This document shows positions 45,438 through 55,657 of a stretch of 64,000 nucleotides of DNA, one piece after another (position 1 is the stretch's first letter; each line of letters begins with the position of its first letter). The position numbers and the translations under genes were made by a program. The DNA is taken from contig NZ_CP006882.1 of NCBI RefSeq assembly GCF_000161795.2, positions 1,488,001 to 1,552,000 of the forward strand, given 5' to 3'. Source of the DNA: Synechococcus sp. WH 8109 (lineage in GTDB: Bacteria; Cyanobacteriota; Cyanobacteriia; PCC-6307; Cyanobiaceae). Below the pieces are notes generated by a model, which saw only the letters and a program-made list of their open reading frames with translations, did not search any database and was not told the origin of the DNA.

Positions 45438-48398
45438 ATGCCCGAGGCCACCGTCAAGCCCCTTCTGCTGCTTGTGGATGGCCATTCCCTGGCATTCCGC
45501 AGCTTCTACGCCTTCAGCAAGGGAGGGGAAGGCGGTCTGGCCACCAAAGACGGCCGGCCCACCAGCGTGACCTATGGCTTTCTCAAAGCCTTGCTGGACA
45601 ACAGCAAAACACTGAAGCCTGAAGGCGTTGCCATCGCCTTCGACACGGCCGAGCCCACCTTCCGCCACAAGGCTGACGCCAACTACAAGGCCCACCGGGA
45701 TGTGGCGCCTGAGGTGTTCTTCCAGGACCTCGAACAGCTGCAGCAGATCCTCGAAACGCACCTGCAGCTCCCCCTCTGCATGGCACCGGGCTTCGAAGCC
45801 GACGATGTGCTGGGAACTCTGGCGAACCGAGCGGCCGACTCGGGATGGGGCGTGCGGATCCTTTCGGGAGACCGCGACCTGTTCCAGCTGGTGGATGACA
45901 GCCGCGACATCGCGGTGCTTTACATGGGTGGCGGCCCCTACGCCAAAAGCAGTGGCCCAACGCTGATCCACGAAGAGGGGGTGCTCGGCAAGCTCGGCGT
46001 GATGCCTAACAAGGTGGTGGACCTCAAGGCCCTCACCGGTGATAGCTCCGACAACATCCCCGGCGTGCGCGGGGTTGGCCCGAAAACAGCCATCAACCTG
46101 CTGAAAGACAACAGCGACCTCGACGCGGTGTACGCCACCCTCGAGCAGGTGGAAGCCGAAGGGCCGAAAGCCAGTCGGGGCGCCATCAAAGGTGCACTTA
46201 AAGAGAAGCTGCGCGCCGACCGCGACAACGCTTACCTGTCGCGCAAGCTGGCCGAGATTCTCGTGGATGTTCCCCTGCCCAAGGAACCCAGCCTGCCGCT
46301 GTCGTCGGTGGATGCCGACGGCCTGAGCAGTTGCCTGGAAGACCTCGAACTCAACAGCCTGCTGCGCCAGGTGGGTAGCTTTGTGGCAGCCTTCTCTGAA
46401 GGGGGCTACGGGGCTAACGCAGAGGCTGCTGCAGCCAAGACCCCCCGCCGTTCAGCCAGCTCGGAACAGCCAGCTGCCGAAGCCGCAAGCGCAGCGGCAA
46501 CCCAAGAGGACGTGGGGCTGCCGGCCCTGAAGCCGCAGCTGATCCAGACCGAAACGGACCTGGACGCCCTGGTGCAGAGGCTGATGGCCTGCACCGACAG
46601 CGGCCTGCCTGTGGCCTTCGACACCGAGACCACCGACCTCAACCCGTTCCGCGCCGAACTGGTGGGCATCGGCATCTGCTGGGGAGAGACCCTGGACGCG
46701 CTCGCCTACATCCCGCTGGGCCACAAAGGCAACGAAGACAGCAGCCCGGAACAGCTGCCGTTGGAAACAGTGCTCACCGCCCTCGCCCCCTGGCTGGCCA
46801 GCAGCAACCACCCCAAGACCCTGCAGAACGCCAAATACGACCGTTTGATCTTGTTGCGGCATGGCGTTGCCCTGGAGGGCGTCGTGATCGACACGCTGCT
46901 GGCCGATTACCTGCGGGATGCCGCAGCGAAACACGGTCTGGAGCTGATGGCCGAGCGGGAATTCGGGTTCCAGCCCACCGCCTTCACCGATCTGGTGGGC
47001 AAAAAGCAAACCTTCGCCGATGTGCCGCTGGAGCCCGCCAGCCTGTACTGCGGCATGGACGTGCACGTCACCCGTCGCCTCGCCCTGCTACTGCGCCATC
47101 AGCTGGAGGCCATGGGCCCCCAGCTGATGCCCCTGCTGGAGCAGGTGGAGCAGCCGCTGGAACCGGTGCTAGCCCGGATGGAATCCACCGGAATCCGCAT
47201 TGATGTGCCCTATCTCCAGGGCCTTTCCGAGGAGATGGGCTCCACCCTGCAGCAGCTGGAATCCGACGCCAAAGCGGCCGCGGGAGTGGACTTCAACCTG
47301 GCGTCACCCAAGCAACTGGGGGAGCTGCTGTTCGACACGCTTGGCCTGGATCGCAAGAAATCCCGGCGCACCAAAACCGGCTTCAGCACCGACGCCACCG
47401 TGCTGGAAAAACTCGGCAACGACCACCCGGTGGTGCCCCTGGTGCTGGAGCACCGGGTGCTCAGCAAGCTCAAGAGCACGTACATCGACGCCTTGCCGCA
47501 GCTGGTGGAGGCGGAAACCGGGCGAGTCCACACCGATTTCAATCAGGCGGTGACGGCAACGGGACGGCTGAGCAGCAGCAACCCCAACCTGCAGAACATT
47601 CCGGTGCGCACCGAGTACAGCCGGAGGATCCGCAAGGCCTTCCTGCCGCAAGAGGGCTGGACCCTGCTCAGCGCTGATTACTCCCAAATCGAGCTGCGCA
47701 TCCTCACCCACCTCTCGGGCGAAGAGGTGCTGCAGGAGGCCTATCGCAGCGGCGACGACGTGCACGCGCTGACTGCCAGGCTGCTGTTGGACAAGAACGA
47801 GGTCAGCCCGGACGAGCGTCGGCTCGGCAAAACGATCAACTTCGGTGTGATCTATGGCATGGGAGCCCAGCGCTTCGCCCGAGAAACCGGCGTGAGCCAG
47901 AGCGAAGCCAAGGAGTTCCTGGCCAGGTACAAGCAGCGCTACCCGAAGGTGTTCGCCTTCCTCGAGCTGCAGGAGCGGCTCGCCCTCAGCCGCGGTTACG
48001 TAGAAACGATTCTCGGCCGCCGGCGGCCGTTCCACTTCGATCGGAACGGCCTGGGGCGGCTACTGGGCAAGGCCCCCCTGGAGATCGACCTGAATGTGGC
48101 CCGCCGCGGTGGCATGGAGGCCCAGCAACTGCGTGCGGCTGCCAACGCCCCGATTCAGGGGTCGAGTGCCGACATCATCAAAGTGGCGATGGTGCAGCTG
48201 CAAGACGCCCTGCAGCGTCAGGGCCTTCCGGCCCAGCTGCTGCTGCAGGTGCACGACGAACTGGTGCTCGAGGTGGCACCGAACGCCCTGGACGCCACCC
48301 GAGAGCTGGTGGTGCAGACCATGGAACAGGCCGTTGCGCTGAGTGTTCCCTTGGTGGTGGAGACCGGCGTCGGCGCGAACTGGATGGAGGCGAAATAA
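45438..48398 (+). CDS. polA: DNA polymerase I
   Basis: A 986-residue three-domain enzyme. The 5'-3' exonuclease starts LLVDGHSLAFRSFYAF; the 3'-5' exonuclease retains its acidic residues (AFDTETTDLNPF, about 393-403), so proofreading is probably intact; the polymerase has motif A SADYSQIELR (about 744), motif B RRLGKTINFGVIYGM and motif C QVHDELVLEV (about 938-947). Phe in INFG is the usual bacterial dNTP-selectivity residue. A 70-residue Ala-rich linker (EQPAAEAASAAATQ) separates the two nuclease domains. It does Okazaki fragment maturation and repair. Confidence 0.97.
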   Translation: MPEATVKPLLLLVDGHSLAFRSFYAFSKGGEGGLATKDGRPTSVTYGFLKALLDNSKTLKPEGVAIAFDTAEPTFRHKADANYKAHRDVAPEVFFQDLEQLQQILETHLQLPLCMAPGFEADDVLGTLANRAADSGWGVRILSGDRDLFQLVDDSRDIAVLYMGGGPYAKSSGPTLIHEEGVLGKLGVMPNKVVDLKALTGDSSDNIPGVRGVGPKTAINLLKDNSDLDAVYATLEQVEAEGPKASRGAIKGALKEKLRADRDNAYLSRKLAEILVDVPLPKEPSLPLSSVDADGLSSCLEDLELNSLLRQVGSFVAAFSEGGYGANAEAAAAKTPRRSASSEQPAAEAASAAATQEDVGLPALKPQLIQTETDLDALVQRLMACTDSGLPVAFDTETTDLNPFRAELVGIGICWGETLDALAYIPLGHKGNEDSSPEQLPLETVLTALAPWLASSNHPKTLQNAKYDRLILLRHGVALEGVVIDTLLADYLRDAAAKHGLELMAEREFGFQPTAFTDLVGKKQTFADVPLEPASLYCGMDVHVTRRLALLLRHQLEAMGPQLMPLLEQVEQPLEPVLARMESTGIRIDVPYLQGLSEEMGSTLQQLESDAKAAAGVDFNLASPKQLGELLFDTLGLDRKKSRRTKTGFSTDATVLEKLGNDHPVVPLVLEHRVLSKLKSTYIDALPQLVEAETGRVHTDFNQAVTATGRLSSSNPNLQNIPVRTEYSRRIRKAFLPQEGWTLLSADYSQIELRILTHLSGEEVLQEAYRSGDDVHALTARLLLDKNEVSPDERRLGKTINFGVIYGMGAQRFARETGVSQSEAKEFLARYKQRYPKVFAFLELQERLALSRGYVETILGRRRPFHFDRNGLGRLLGKAPLEIDLNVARRGGMEAQQLRAAANAPIQGSSADIIKVAMVQLQDALQRQGLPAQLLLQVHDELVLEVAPNALDATRELVVQTMEQAVALSVPLVVETGVGANWMEAK

Positions 48399-48444
48399 AT
48401 GCAGCCGAACAGGCCGTAGCCTCAGCCGCAGCTTCTGAACGGCT

Positions 48445-49926
48445 GTGTCCCTGCGGCTCACCAACACCCTCACCCGCCGCACCGAACCGTTCACACCCCT
48501 AACCCCAGGGAAGGCGAGCATCTATTGCTGCGGCGTGACGGTCTACGACCTCTGCCACCTGGGCCATGCCCGCAGCTACATCAACTGGGATGTGCTGCGG
48601 CGGTATCTGATCTGGCGGGGCCTCGAGGTGACCTTCGTTCAGAACTTCACCGACATCGACGACAAGATCCTCAAACGGGCCGGCGAGGAGAACTCCTCAA
48701 TGACAGAGGTGAGCGAGCGAAACATTGCCTCGTTCCACCAGGACATGGACGCCCTGGGGATCCTGCGGCCCGACCGGATGCCCCGCGCCACCCAGTGCCT
48801 GGATGGCATCCGCGCACTGATCGGCGAACTGGAAGCCAAGGGGGCGGCCTACAGCGCTGAAGGGGATGTGTATTTCGCGGTGATGAAGCATGCCGGTTAC
48901 GGCAAGCTCAGTGGCCGCGACCTGAGCGAACAACAGGACAACGCCGCCGGGCGGGTGGCCGATGCCGAAGAGGCCCGTAAGCAGCACCCCTTCGATTTCG
49001 CGCTCTGGAAAGGGGCCAAACCCGGAGAACCCAGCTTCCCCTCCCCCTGGGGTGAGGGACGCCCCGGCTGGCATATCGAATGTTCAGCCATGGTGCGGGC
49101 TGAACTTGGCGACACGATCGACATCCACCTGGGTGGTGCCGACCTGGTGTTCCCGCACCACGAAAACGAGATCGCCCAATCCGAAGCCGCCACCGGTCAG
49201 GACCTGGCCCGGGTCTGGATGCACAACGGCATGGTCAATGTGGGCGGGCAGAAGATGAGCAAGTCGCTCGGCAACTTCACCACCATCCGTGCGCTGCTGG
49301 AGAGCGGTGTGTCAGCGATGACCCTGCGCCTGTTTGTGCTGCAGGCCCACTACCGCAAACCCCTTGATTTCACCGCTGAGGCCCTTGAGGCTGCAGCCAC
49401 CGGCTGGAAGGGTCTGAATGCAGCCCTGAGCCTTGGCGATCGCCACGGCGAGAGCCTTGGCTGGAGCACTGCCGCACCGCTCACAGAGGGCGCCATGACG
49501 GCCGATGGAGGTCCAGCCGACACCCCTCTGGTGGAGCTCGAACAACGCTTTATCAGCGCCATGGACGATGACCTGAACAGCTCGGGCGGACTAGCCGTGC
49601 TGTTCGATCTGGCCAAGCCCCTGCGGGCCCTCGCCAACCGGCTGGAACGCGGGGAAGACGCCGCCCTGCCTGAACCGGAGTTGAAGTGTCTGGAGAGGCG
49701 TTGGCAGCTGCTGCGACACCTGGGGGCGGTGCTGGGACTGCGCTCAGAAGCAGAAGCCGCCACCAGCCTCGACGACGGCACCATTGATGCAGCCATCGCT
49801 GCGCGCAAGGCAGCGAAAGCAGCGAAGGAATACGCGGAGGCCGACCGGATCCGGGATGAGCTCGCCGCCCAAGGGGTGGAGCTGATCGACAAACCCGGCG
49901 GGGTGACGGAGTGGATCCGCGCCTGA
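48445..49926 (+). CDS. cysS: Cysteinyl-tRNA synthetase
   Basis: A 493-residue class I aminoacyl-tRNA synthetase that charges tRNA-Cys. The zinc-site Cys and HIGH-type motif are in [16 protein letters not shown] (HLGH 38-41); KMSKS is [10 protein letters not shown] near residue 270; the second zinc region is WHIECSAM and LVFPHHENE. Length is normal. The GTG start ([16 protein letters not shown]) fits the family N-terminus. A 46-base gap separates it from polA, and a small helical protein gene follows. Confidence 0.96.
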   Translation: MSLRLTNTLTRRTEPFTPLTPGKASIYCCGVTVYDLCHLGHARSYINWDVLRRYLIWRGLEVTFVQNFTDIDDKILKRAGEENSSMTEVSERNIASFHQDMDALGILRPDRMPRATQCLDGIRALIGELEAKGAAYSAEGDVYFAVMKHAGYGKLSGRDLSEQQDNAAGRVADAEEARKQHPFDFALWKGAKPGEPSFPSPWGEGRPGWHIECSAMVRAELGDTIDIHLGGADLVFPHHENEIAQSEAATGQDLARVWMHNGMVNVGGQKMSKSLGNFTTIRALLESGVSAMTLRLFVLQAHYRKPLDFTAEALEAAATGWKGLNAALSLGDRHGESLGWSTAAPLTEGAMTADGGPADTPLVELEQRFISAMDDDLNSSGGLAVLFDLAKPLRALANRLERGEDAALPEPELKCLERRWQLLRHLGAVLGLRSEAEAATSLDDGTIDAAIAARKAAKAAKEYAEADRIRDELAAQGVELIDKPGGVTEWIRA

Positions 49927-49961
49927 TGCCGGCAGACTGAACGCCAATCCTGTCGCTCCCC

Positions 49962-50183
49962 ATGCTCTGGCTGAAGAAGCTGAATTTCATGGAAACCGCC
50001 AAGCTCGAGATGGAGCTAATGAAGGCCCTCGATGCCGGCGAGGATCTTGAGGCAAAGCTCGCGGCTCAGAAGCAATTGGCCGCGTCCACAGGCGATGCGG
50101 AGCAAGCCTGGAAAGCAGAGGTCTGGGACAAGATGCTGCAGAGGATTCGCAAGATGGAATCCATGCTCAATTCTTCGGATTAG
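49962..50183 (+). CDS. Small helical hypothetical protein
   Basis: A 73-residue acidic, highly helical protein: METAKLEMELMKALDAGEDL near the start, then KLAAQKQLAASTGDAEQAW and KMLQRIRKMESMLNSSD, patterned like a coiled coil. There is no membrane segment and no named domain. A later Met (residue 10) is an alternative start. It follows cysS by 35 bases and could be in the same unit; a hairpin at 50205 lies downstream before the convergent transporter. Role unknown. Confidence 0.65.
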   Translation: MLWLKKLNFMETAKLEMELMKALDAGEDLEAKLAAQKQLAASTGDAEQAWKAEVWDKMLQRIRKMESMLNSSD

Positions 50184-50204
50184 TCGTAGGCACTAGCCAG
50201 GCGA

Positions 50205-50222
50205 ATCCCCTCAGCTGGGGAT
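50205..50222. terminator. Hairpin at convergent ends near 50.2 kb
   Basis: ATCCCC and GGGGAT form a 6-base stem over a 6-base loop. The loop contains the stop codon (TGA on the minus strand, 50211-50213) of the NSS transporter gene. No U tract follows. Confidence 0.45.
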
Positions 50223-51530
50223 CAGATCAATCACGCTGATCACCAGACCAACAGCGATCACCGGCGGCGAAATCCAGCGCAGCATCACCAGCAGAAAGCG
50301 CTGAAGCCAGATCGGGCTCCCCGAATGGCTGAGCTCCTCCTGAAAACGAGCAGGAAGCACCCAACCCAGCAACAAGGCCAGGAGCAAGCCCCCCAGAATC
50401 AGCAGCAGGCCCCCAAACACGGAATCCATCCAGCCGAGGACCTCCATGGAGGTGGCCGCTGGAAGACCGGCCACAAAGATCAACGCTGTAGAGACCCAGA
50501 CGGCCCGGGACCGGCTCCACCCCAGGCGATCGATCAAACAGGCCACCGGCACCTCCAACAGCGACACCGCTGAGGTAAGCGCTGCAATCAGGGCCAGGGC
50601 AAAAAAGAGCACCGCCACCAGCTGACCTGTGGCGCCCAGCGAACCGAGTCCCGTGGGCAGCGCGATGAAGATTGTGCCCAGGGTGGAGCCACTGATTACA
50701 TCCTGGAGGCCAAAGCTCATAACCACGGGGAAGGTGACCATGCCCGCCAGCAAGCCCACAGCGGTGTCCATCCCCACCACCGCCACGGCTTCCCGCGGCA
50801 GGTGGGCGCGCCGGCTCAGGTAAGCCGCATAGGCCAGGATGCAGCCGATGCCCGTGCCAATCGAGAAAAAGGCCTGGGTAAAGGCATTGCGAATCGTGGT
50901 GGGGTCCTGCAGCTGGCTGTTATCCCAGCGGAGCAGGAAGGTGCGATAGCCCTCCGAGGCCCCATCAAGACCAGCGGCCCAAACCGCAAGGCCAATAAGC
51001 AGCACAAACAACAGCGGCAGCCCCCAGCGGGACAACCGCTCAATGCCTCCGCGCACGCCGGCCGCCACCACAGCAGCAGTCGCCACCAGGCTGAGCAGCT
51101 GGCCGATCAAGGCAGCGCGGCCACCACTGAGGCCCGCGAAAAAGGCTTCCGCTGAAGCGATATCCGCGGGGAGTCCTTGGGTGAGGGTCTGCATCAGCGT
51201 GGCCCCGGTCCACCCCATCAACACGGCATAGAAGGCCAGGATTCCACTGGCCGCCAGCATGAACAGCCAACCCATCGGCTGCCAAAGGCGACCGGCTGCC
51301 GCCACTGGCGCGAGCAGGGGGCTTTGGCCAGTGCTGCGCCCCAGCACCATTTCTGCCACCAGCACCGGCAGACAGACCAACAGCACAATCACCACGTAGA
51401 GCAGCAGGAAGGCGCCGCCACCTCCCTGGGAGGCGCGGTAGGCAAAGCCCCAGAGATTGCCCAGACCCACGGCACTGCCTGCAGCCGCCAGGACAAACCC
51501 CAGTCCCGATCGCCACTGTTCCTTGGCCAT
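50211..51530 (-). CDS. Sodium-dependent transporter, neurotransmitter:sodium symporter family
   Basis: A 439-residue LeuT-fold transporter. The N-terminal [20 protein letters not shown] and [20 protein letters not shown] are the family signature (Na+ and substrate site in helix 1, unwound GxxxGLGN region), and about eleven to twelve hydrophobic helices follow. Family members co-import amino acids or related solutes with Na+, which suits a marine cell; the solute here is unknown. It diverges from dxr with 79 bases between starts, and converges on the small helical protein gene. Confidence 0.92.
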   Translation of the reverse strand: MAKEQWRSGLGFVLAAAGSAVGLGNLWGFAYRASQGGGGAFLLLYVVIVLLVCLPVLVAEMVLGRSTGQSPLLAPVAAAGRLWQPMGWLFMLAASGILAFYAVLMGWTGATLMQTLTQGLPADIASAEAFFAGLSGGRAALIGQLLSLVATAAVVAAGVRGGIERLSRWGLPLLFVLLIGLAVWAAGLDGASEGYRTFLLRWDNSQLQDPTTIRNAFTQAFFSIGTGIGCILAYAAYLSRRAHLPREAVAVVGMDTAVGLLAGMVTFPVVMSFGLQDVISGSTLGTIFIALPTGLGSLGATGQLVAVLFFALALIAALTSAVSLLEVPVACLIDRLGWSRSRAVWVSTALIFVAGLPAATSMEVLGWMDSVFGGLLLILGGLLLALLLGWVLPARFQEELSHSGSPIWLQRFLLVMLRWISPPVIAVGLVISVIDLIPS

Positions 51531-51609
51531 GCGCTCTCCACAAGCTGTCCGCCAGCTTGCCAGCGTTCAGCAGTCCTGGTGGGAGACTTGTCGCAACTGC
51601 CGGAACAGC

Positions 51610-52857
51610 ATGAAAGCCATCAGCGTGCTGGGATCTACCGGTTCGATCGGCACCCAGACCCTCCAGATCGCTGAGGAGTTTCCGGAGCAGTTCCGCGTTG
51701 TAGCCCTGACTGCCGGCCGCAACCTGACGCTTTTGGTTGACCAAGTTCAGAGGCATCGCCCTGAGGTGGTGGCCCTGGCCGATGCCGATCTCTTGCCCGA
51801 ACTGCAAGAGCGTCTGAAGGACGCAGGCATCACAGGCACGGATGCCCCCCAGCTGGTGGGAGGTGCTGACGGTCTCAACGTTGCTGCCGCCTGGGACAGC
51901 GCCGACCTGGTGGTGACGGGCATTGTTGGTTGCGCCGGTCTGTTGCCGACCCTGGCGGCGATCCGCGCCGGCAAAGACCTGGCTCTGGCGAACAAGGAAA
52001 CGCTGATTGCGGCCGGCCCCGTGGTGCTGCCGGAGCTGAAGAAGAGCGGAAGCCGTCTGCTGCCGGCGGATTCGGAGCACTCGGCTATTTTCCAGTGCCT
52101 GCAGGGAACCCCCTGGGCTGAAAACGCACGCCTCTCCACCGGCGTGCCCACACCGGGGCTGCGACGGATTCAGCTCACAGCCTCCGGCGGCGCCTTCCGC
52201 GACTGGACGGCCGCCGACCTTGAGAAGGCCACCGTGGCCGATGCCACCAGTCATCCCAACTGGAGCATGGGCCGCAAGATCACCGTGGATTCCGCCTCCT
52301 TGATGAACAAGGGGCTAGAGGTGATCGAAGCCCATTACCTGTTCGGCCTGGATTACGACCACATCGAGATCGTGATCCATCCCCAGAGCATCATCCATTC
52401 AATGATCGAACTGGCGGATTCCTCCGTGCTGGCCCAACTGGGCTGGCCCGACATGAAGCTGCCCATCCTCTACTGCCTAAGTTGGCCCTCACGCCTGGAG
52501 ACACCATGGCGGCGACTGGATCTGACGGAAGTGGGTCAGCTCAGCTTCCGGGCCCCCGATCCCGCCAAGTACCCCTGCATGGAGCTGGCCTACGCCGCTG
52601 GGCGCGCCGGCGGCACCATGCCTGCGGTGATGAATGCTGCCAACGAGGAAGCCGTGGCGCAGTTCCTCGAGGAGAAGATTCACTTCCTCGACATCCCCGC
52701 AGTGATCGAGGCTGCCTGCGAGCGTCATAAACCCGATCTGATGGCCCAACCCCAATTGGACGACGTGCTGCGGGTGGATCAGTGGGCGCGAACCGCCGTG
52801 CGGGAACAGGTGAAACGCGGTGTGACTCGATTGCCCATGGGAGCGCTCGCCGCTTAG
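51610..52857 (+). CDS. dxr: 1-deoxy-D-xylulose 5-phosphate reductoisomerase
   Basis: A 415-residue enzyme of the MEP isoprenoid pathway that makes MEP from DXP with NADPH. The NADPH loop is [15 protein letters not shown] (6-20); substrate and metal segments are [35 protein letters not shown] and [20 protein letters not shown]. It feeds the crtE product line seen at 6-7 kb. The frame is open to 51457 but ATG 51610 matches the family N-terminus exactly. The ferredoxin-like gene starts 2 bases after its stop. Confidence 0.97.
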   Translation: MKAISVLGSTGSIGTQTLQIAEEFPEQFRVVALTAGRNLTLLVDQVQRHRPEVVALADADLLPELQERLKDAGITGTDAPQLVGGADGLNVAAAWDSADLVVTGIVGCAGLLPTLAAIRAGKDLALANKETLIAAGPVVLPELKKSGSRLLPADSEHSAIFQCLQGTPWAENARLSTGVPTPGLRRIQLTASGGAFRDWTAADLEKATVADATSHPNWSMGRKITVDSASLMNKGLEVIEAHYLFGLDYDHIEIVIHPQSIIHSMIELADSSVLAQLGWPDMKLPILYCLSWPSRLETPWRRLDLTEVGQLSFRAPDPAKYPCMELAYAAGRAGGTMPAVMNAANEEAVAQFLEEKIHFLDIPAVIEAACERHKPDLMAQPQLDDVLRVDQWARTAVREQVKRGVTRLPMGALAA

Positions 52858-52859
52858 GC

Positions 52860-53249
52860 ATGCAACGGGTCAGCCATCACCTCCTTCTCTGCGCAACCGC
52901 CACCAAAGCCAAATGCTGCGATTCAGCGCTTGGGGCACAAACTTGGAATGAACTGAAGAGCGTTGTTCGCGAACTGAATCTCGAAAACCCGGAACGCCCG
53001 GAGGGAATTGTTCTGCGCAGCAAAGCCGATTGCCTCAGGGTGTGTGAACGAGGGCCGATTCTTCTAGTCTGGCCAGAAGGAATTTGGTACGCCAATGTTT
53101 CGCCCGATCGCATCAAAAGAATCATTGATGAACACATCATCGGCCAACAACCCATTGAAGAATGGATTCTCAAAAGAACACCATTCGAGGTAAACACTGG
53201 TGTACCTTCAGAAAAGATTACATCCCAAATAAACTCAGGAGAGGATTAG
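52860..53249 (+). CDS. Thioredoxin-like [2Fe-2S] ferredoxin domain protein
   Basis: A 129-residue protein with the thioredoxin-like 2Fe-2S pattern: HLLLCATATKAKCC near the N-terminus (first cysteines), and LRSKADCLRVCERGPILLVW (second pair), as in Shethna-type (FeFII) and NuoE-like folds. The C-terminal DRIKRIIDEHIIGQQPIEEW is the usual end of this group. Single-domain versions in cyanobacteria have unclear partners. Start is ATG 52860, the A overlapping nothing but immediately following the dxr stop. It may be cotranscribed with dxr. Confidence 0.85.
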   Translation: MQRVSHHLLLCATATKAKCCDSALGAQTWNELKSVVRELNLENPERPEGIVLRSKADCLRVCERGPILLVWPEGIWYANVSPDRIKRIIDEHIIGQQPIEEWILKRTPFEVNTGVPSEKITSQINSGED

Positions 53250-53442
53250 TGAAAGACTCAATTCACACCCAAGAGAGGGAATTACGAGCAAAAGGAGCTT
53301 GGAATTTAGCCGGAATTCCAAAACAACGAAACCCGAACAATTGCCATGGGCTCTACAGCACCATGCCCCACAGCTCGCAGCCCGAGCAATTATGCTGAAA
53401 ATCTTAAGCGCAACTGATGAGCGCTTGTCTTGAGGCTTCCAT

Positions 53443-54588
53443 TTGGCATTTGCAACAGCGACCCGACCCGCAAATCCAGCCCCTGAAGACAGCGCTGAAT
53501 CAATCTCCTACCCGAGCAAGGCTGAGCTGCTCAGCGCCTTGCCAGCAGAGCTCTCCAAGCTGAGCCCAGCGAAGTCCTGGGCGAGCCTGGCCATGTCTGC
53601 AGGTCTTTCGCTTCTGGCCGTCGGCCTAGGAATCCTTCTTCCGCTCTCGGCAGCCGCCATCCCCCTCTGGCTCCTCTACGGCGTGATCACCGGCACAATC
53701 GCGATGGGCTGCTGGGTGATCGCCCATGAATGCGGCCATCACGCCTTCCACCCCAACCGCCGGATTGAAGGCGTTGTGGGGTTTGTGCTGCACAGCATTT
53801 TGCTTGTGCCGTATTACAGCTGGGCCCACAGCCATGCGGTGCACCACGCCCACTGCAATCACCTGGAACAGGGAGAAACCCATGTTCCTCCGCGGGCAAC
53901 ATCACCGATGGGACGAACCACCGAACAGCTCAAGCAGAGGTTGAATCCCACCGTCTTCGGGATCATTTCGCTGTTCAATCACCTCGTGATTGGCTGGCAG
54001 CTTTACCTCTTCCTGGGCGCCACCGGCGGTGAAGATTACGACTCTCCCACCTCTCATTTTTGGAACCGCAAGCGTAATTTCAACGGCAAACGGCGCCTTT
54101 TCCCGCATTCATTCGGCAAGTGGATGCTGCGATCCAACCTGGGATTGCTCGCCATGGTGGTCCTGTTGATCATCACCTCAGTGCAGTTTTCCCTGCTTCG
54201 TGTGCTGTGCGTCTACGGCTTGCCCTACTTGGTGATCAACATGTGGCTGACGACCTACACCTGGTTGCAGCACACCAACACCGATATCCCTCACTTCTCC
54301 AACGAAACCTGGACTTGGTCGAAAGGAGCCCTGCAAACGGTTGATCGTCCCTACGGGCCCATCCTCAACCTGCTGCACCATGGAATCGGTTCAACCCACG
54401 TGTGCCATCACGTCAATTCATCGATTCCGCATTACAACGCCTGGCGTGGAACTCAAATGCTGAGGCAGAGGTTTCCTGAGCTGGTGCGCTACGACTCGAC
54501 ACCAATCCACAAAGCGCTGTGGAGGATTGCCACACGGTGTGGTGGTGCTGTGTATCAGAACCCAAGCGATCAAGCCTTTTATTACTGA
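53443..54588 (+). CDS. Membrane fatty acid desaturase, FAD2/delta-12 type
   Basis: A 381-residue integral diiron desaturase. The three His boxes are HECGHH (from residue 96), HAVHHAHCNH (131-140) and HVCHHVNSSIPHY (320-332). The spacing and the linking text (VPYYSWAHSHAVHHAH, TYTWLQHTNTDIPHF) look more like plant-type FAD2 omega-6 desaturases than classic DesA. It would put double bonds into membrane acyl lipids, relevant to temperature and light stress. Start TTG 53443 gives MAFATATRPANPAPED; no ATG is nearby. A 193-base upstream gap probably holds its promoter. Confidence 0.88.
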   Translation: MAFATATRPANPAPEDSAESISYPSKAELLSALPAELSKLSPAKSWASLAMSAGLSLLAVGLGILLPLSAAAIPLWLLYGVITGTIAMGCWVIAHECGHHAFHPNRRIEGVVGFVLHSILLVPYYSWAHSHAVHHAHCNHLEQGETHVPPRATSPMGRTTEQLKQRLNPTVFGIISLFNHLVIGWQLYLFLGATGGEDYDSPTSHFWNRKRNFNGKRRLFPHSFGKWMLRSNLGLLAMVVLLIITSVQFSLLRVLCVYGLPYLVINMWLTTYTWLQHTNTDIPHFSNETWTWSKGALQTVDRPYGPILNLLHHGIGSTHVCHHVNSSIPHYNAWRGTQMLRQRFPELVRYDSTPIHKALWRIATRCGGAVYQNPSDQAFYY

Positions 54589-54622
54589 GAAGCGAGAGGC
54601 CTGCAACCAGAAGAATCGCGGC

Positions 54623-55657
54623 TTAGCCAGCAACAACGTCCCTTAGCCATGCCGCCGCCAGCTGGTCGCCCCAGCAGCCGTCACGGCCATGGAAGCCGTT
54701 ATGCCCTCCCCGTGGCGTGAACAACGTGCGAATCGCAGCCTCCGGCGGCAGAGACTCAGCGAGATCCATTGCAGAGCAAGCAGGAACCCAAGGATCATCC
54801 AGGGCCTGCAGCAGCAAGGTGGGCGGCATCGCTTTGCAGGCGGGCACCAGATGCTGCAGGGGTGAAGCCTCGCGGTAGTAGGCCTCCACATCCGCAAACC
54901 CCCAGCGGGGAGCCGTCACGGCACTGTCGAACTCACGAATCGAACGGGGGGGCATCGCCTGCAGTTTGGCTTCCTCATCGGCGCTCACCCCAAAGGGATC
55001 CGCCAAGGTCTGACGGACCAACCGCTTGAGCAGCCAGCGTTGGTAAACCCGATTGCGCGGTCGCTCGATCGAGGCGCTGCAGGCGGCCAGATCCAAGGGA
55101 CTGCTGGCACAGAAGAGGCCATCAAGCACGCCGGGGAACGCCAGAGCGGCATTGATCAGCATCGTGCCGCCCAGGGAGATGCCGGCCCCCAGCAGTGGGC
55201 GACCCGCCGCCAAACTTCGGGCCCGCGCAATCACCGGCAGCAGATCACTGTTGCAGCGCGCTGCATAGGTGCCACCCGCGAGGTGGCGGCCCGGATCAGC
55301 ACCGCGCAGGTTGAGGCGCAGCACCGCAAAACCAGCGGTCTGGAGCGCCACACCCATTTTCCTCAGGCCTTCCCGGGAACTGGATCCCCCCAGGCCATGG
55401 AGCAGCAAAACCAAGCCCTTGGGGTCCCCTTCCGGCTGATCGAGCAGGGCCAGCAACGACCCGGCAGCCGCCGCTCCACTCGGCAGGGCTGGCACGAGAA
55501 TTTCTATCGGAACCCCTTGATCATGTGGAAGATCCACCTCGCGCAGGGTGTCGCGCAGGGTTTGCAGGTCGCCACCGATCCAGGGCCAGCGCTGCTCAAA
55601 CGACGGAACCCCCAGCCGCTCGCGCAGCTGGGGGTTATCCACGCCGCGCCCAATCAC
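54623..55657 (-). CDS. YheT-type alpha/beta hydrolase
   Basis: A 344-residue alpha/beta-fold hydrolase. LVLLLHGLGGSSSREGLRKM gives the oxyanion region, LGAGISLGGTMLINAAL the Ser nucleophile elbow, and PWVPACSAMDLAES then RGGHNGFHGRDG the Asp/His end, as in the YheT/esterase family. Substrate unknown, probably an ester. It starts at GTG 55657 inside the pntB stop (GTGA overlap), so it is the fourth gene of the pnt operon, an association that may or may not be functional. Confidence 0.88.
   Translation of the reverse strand: MIGRGVDNPQLRERLGVPSFEQRWPWIGGDLQTLRDTLREVDLPHDQGVPIEILVPALPSGAAAAGSLLALLDQPEGDPKGLVLLLHGLGGSSSREGLRKMGVALQTAGFAVLRLNLRGADPGRHLAGGTYAARCNSDLLPVIARARSLAAGRPLLGAGISLGGTMLINAALAFPGVLDGLFCASSPLDLAACSASIERPRNRVYQRWLLKRLVRQTLADPFGVSADEEAKLQAMPPRSIREFDSAVTAPRWGFADVEAYYREASPLQHLVPACKAMPPTLLLQALDDPWVPACSAMDLAESLPPEAAIRTLFTPRGGHNGFHGRDGCWGDQLAAAWLRDVVAG

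Noticed and set aside
51457-51609. Upstream extension of dxr
   Set aside because: The NADPH-binding start [14 protein letters not shown] at 51610 is the conserved family N-terminus.
53162-53398. 78-codon plus-strand ORF overlapping the end of the ferredoxin-like gene
   Set aside because: It shares bases with a better-supported gene in another frame, has no clear ribosome-binding site and reads as low-information text.
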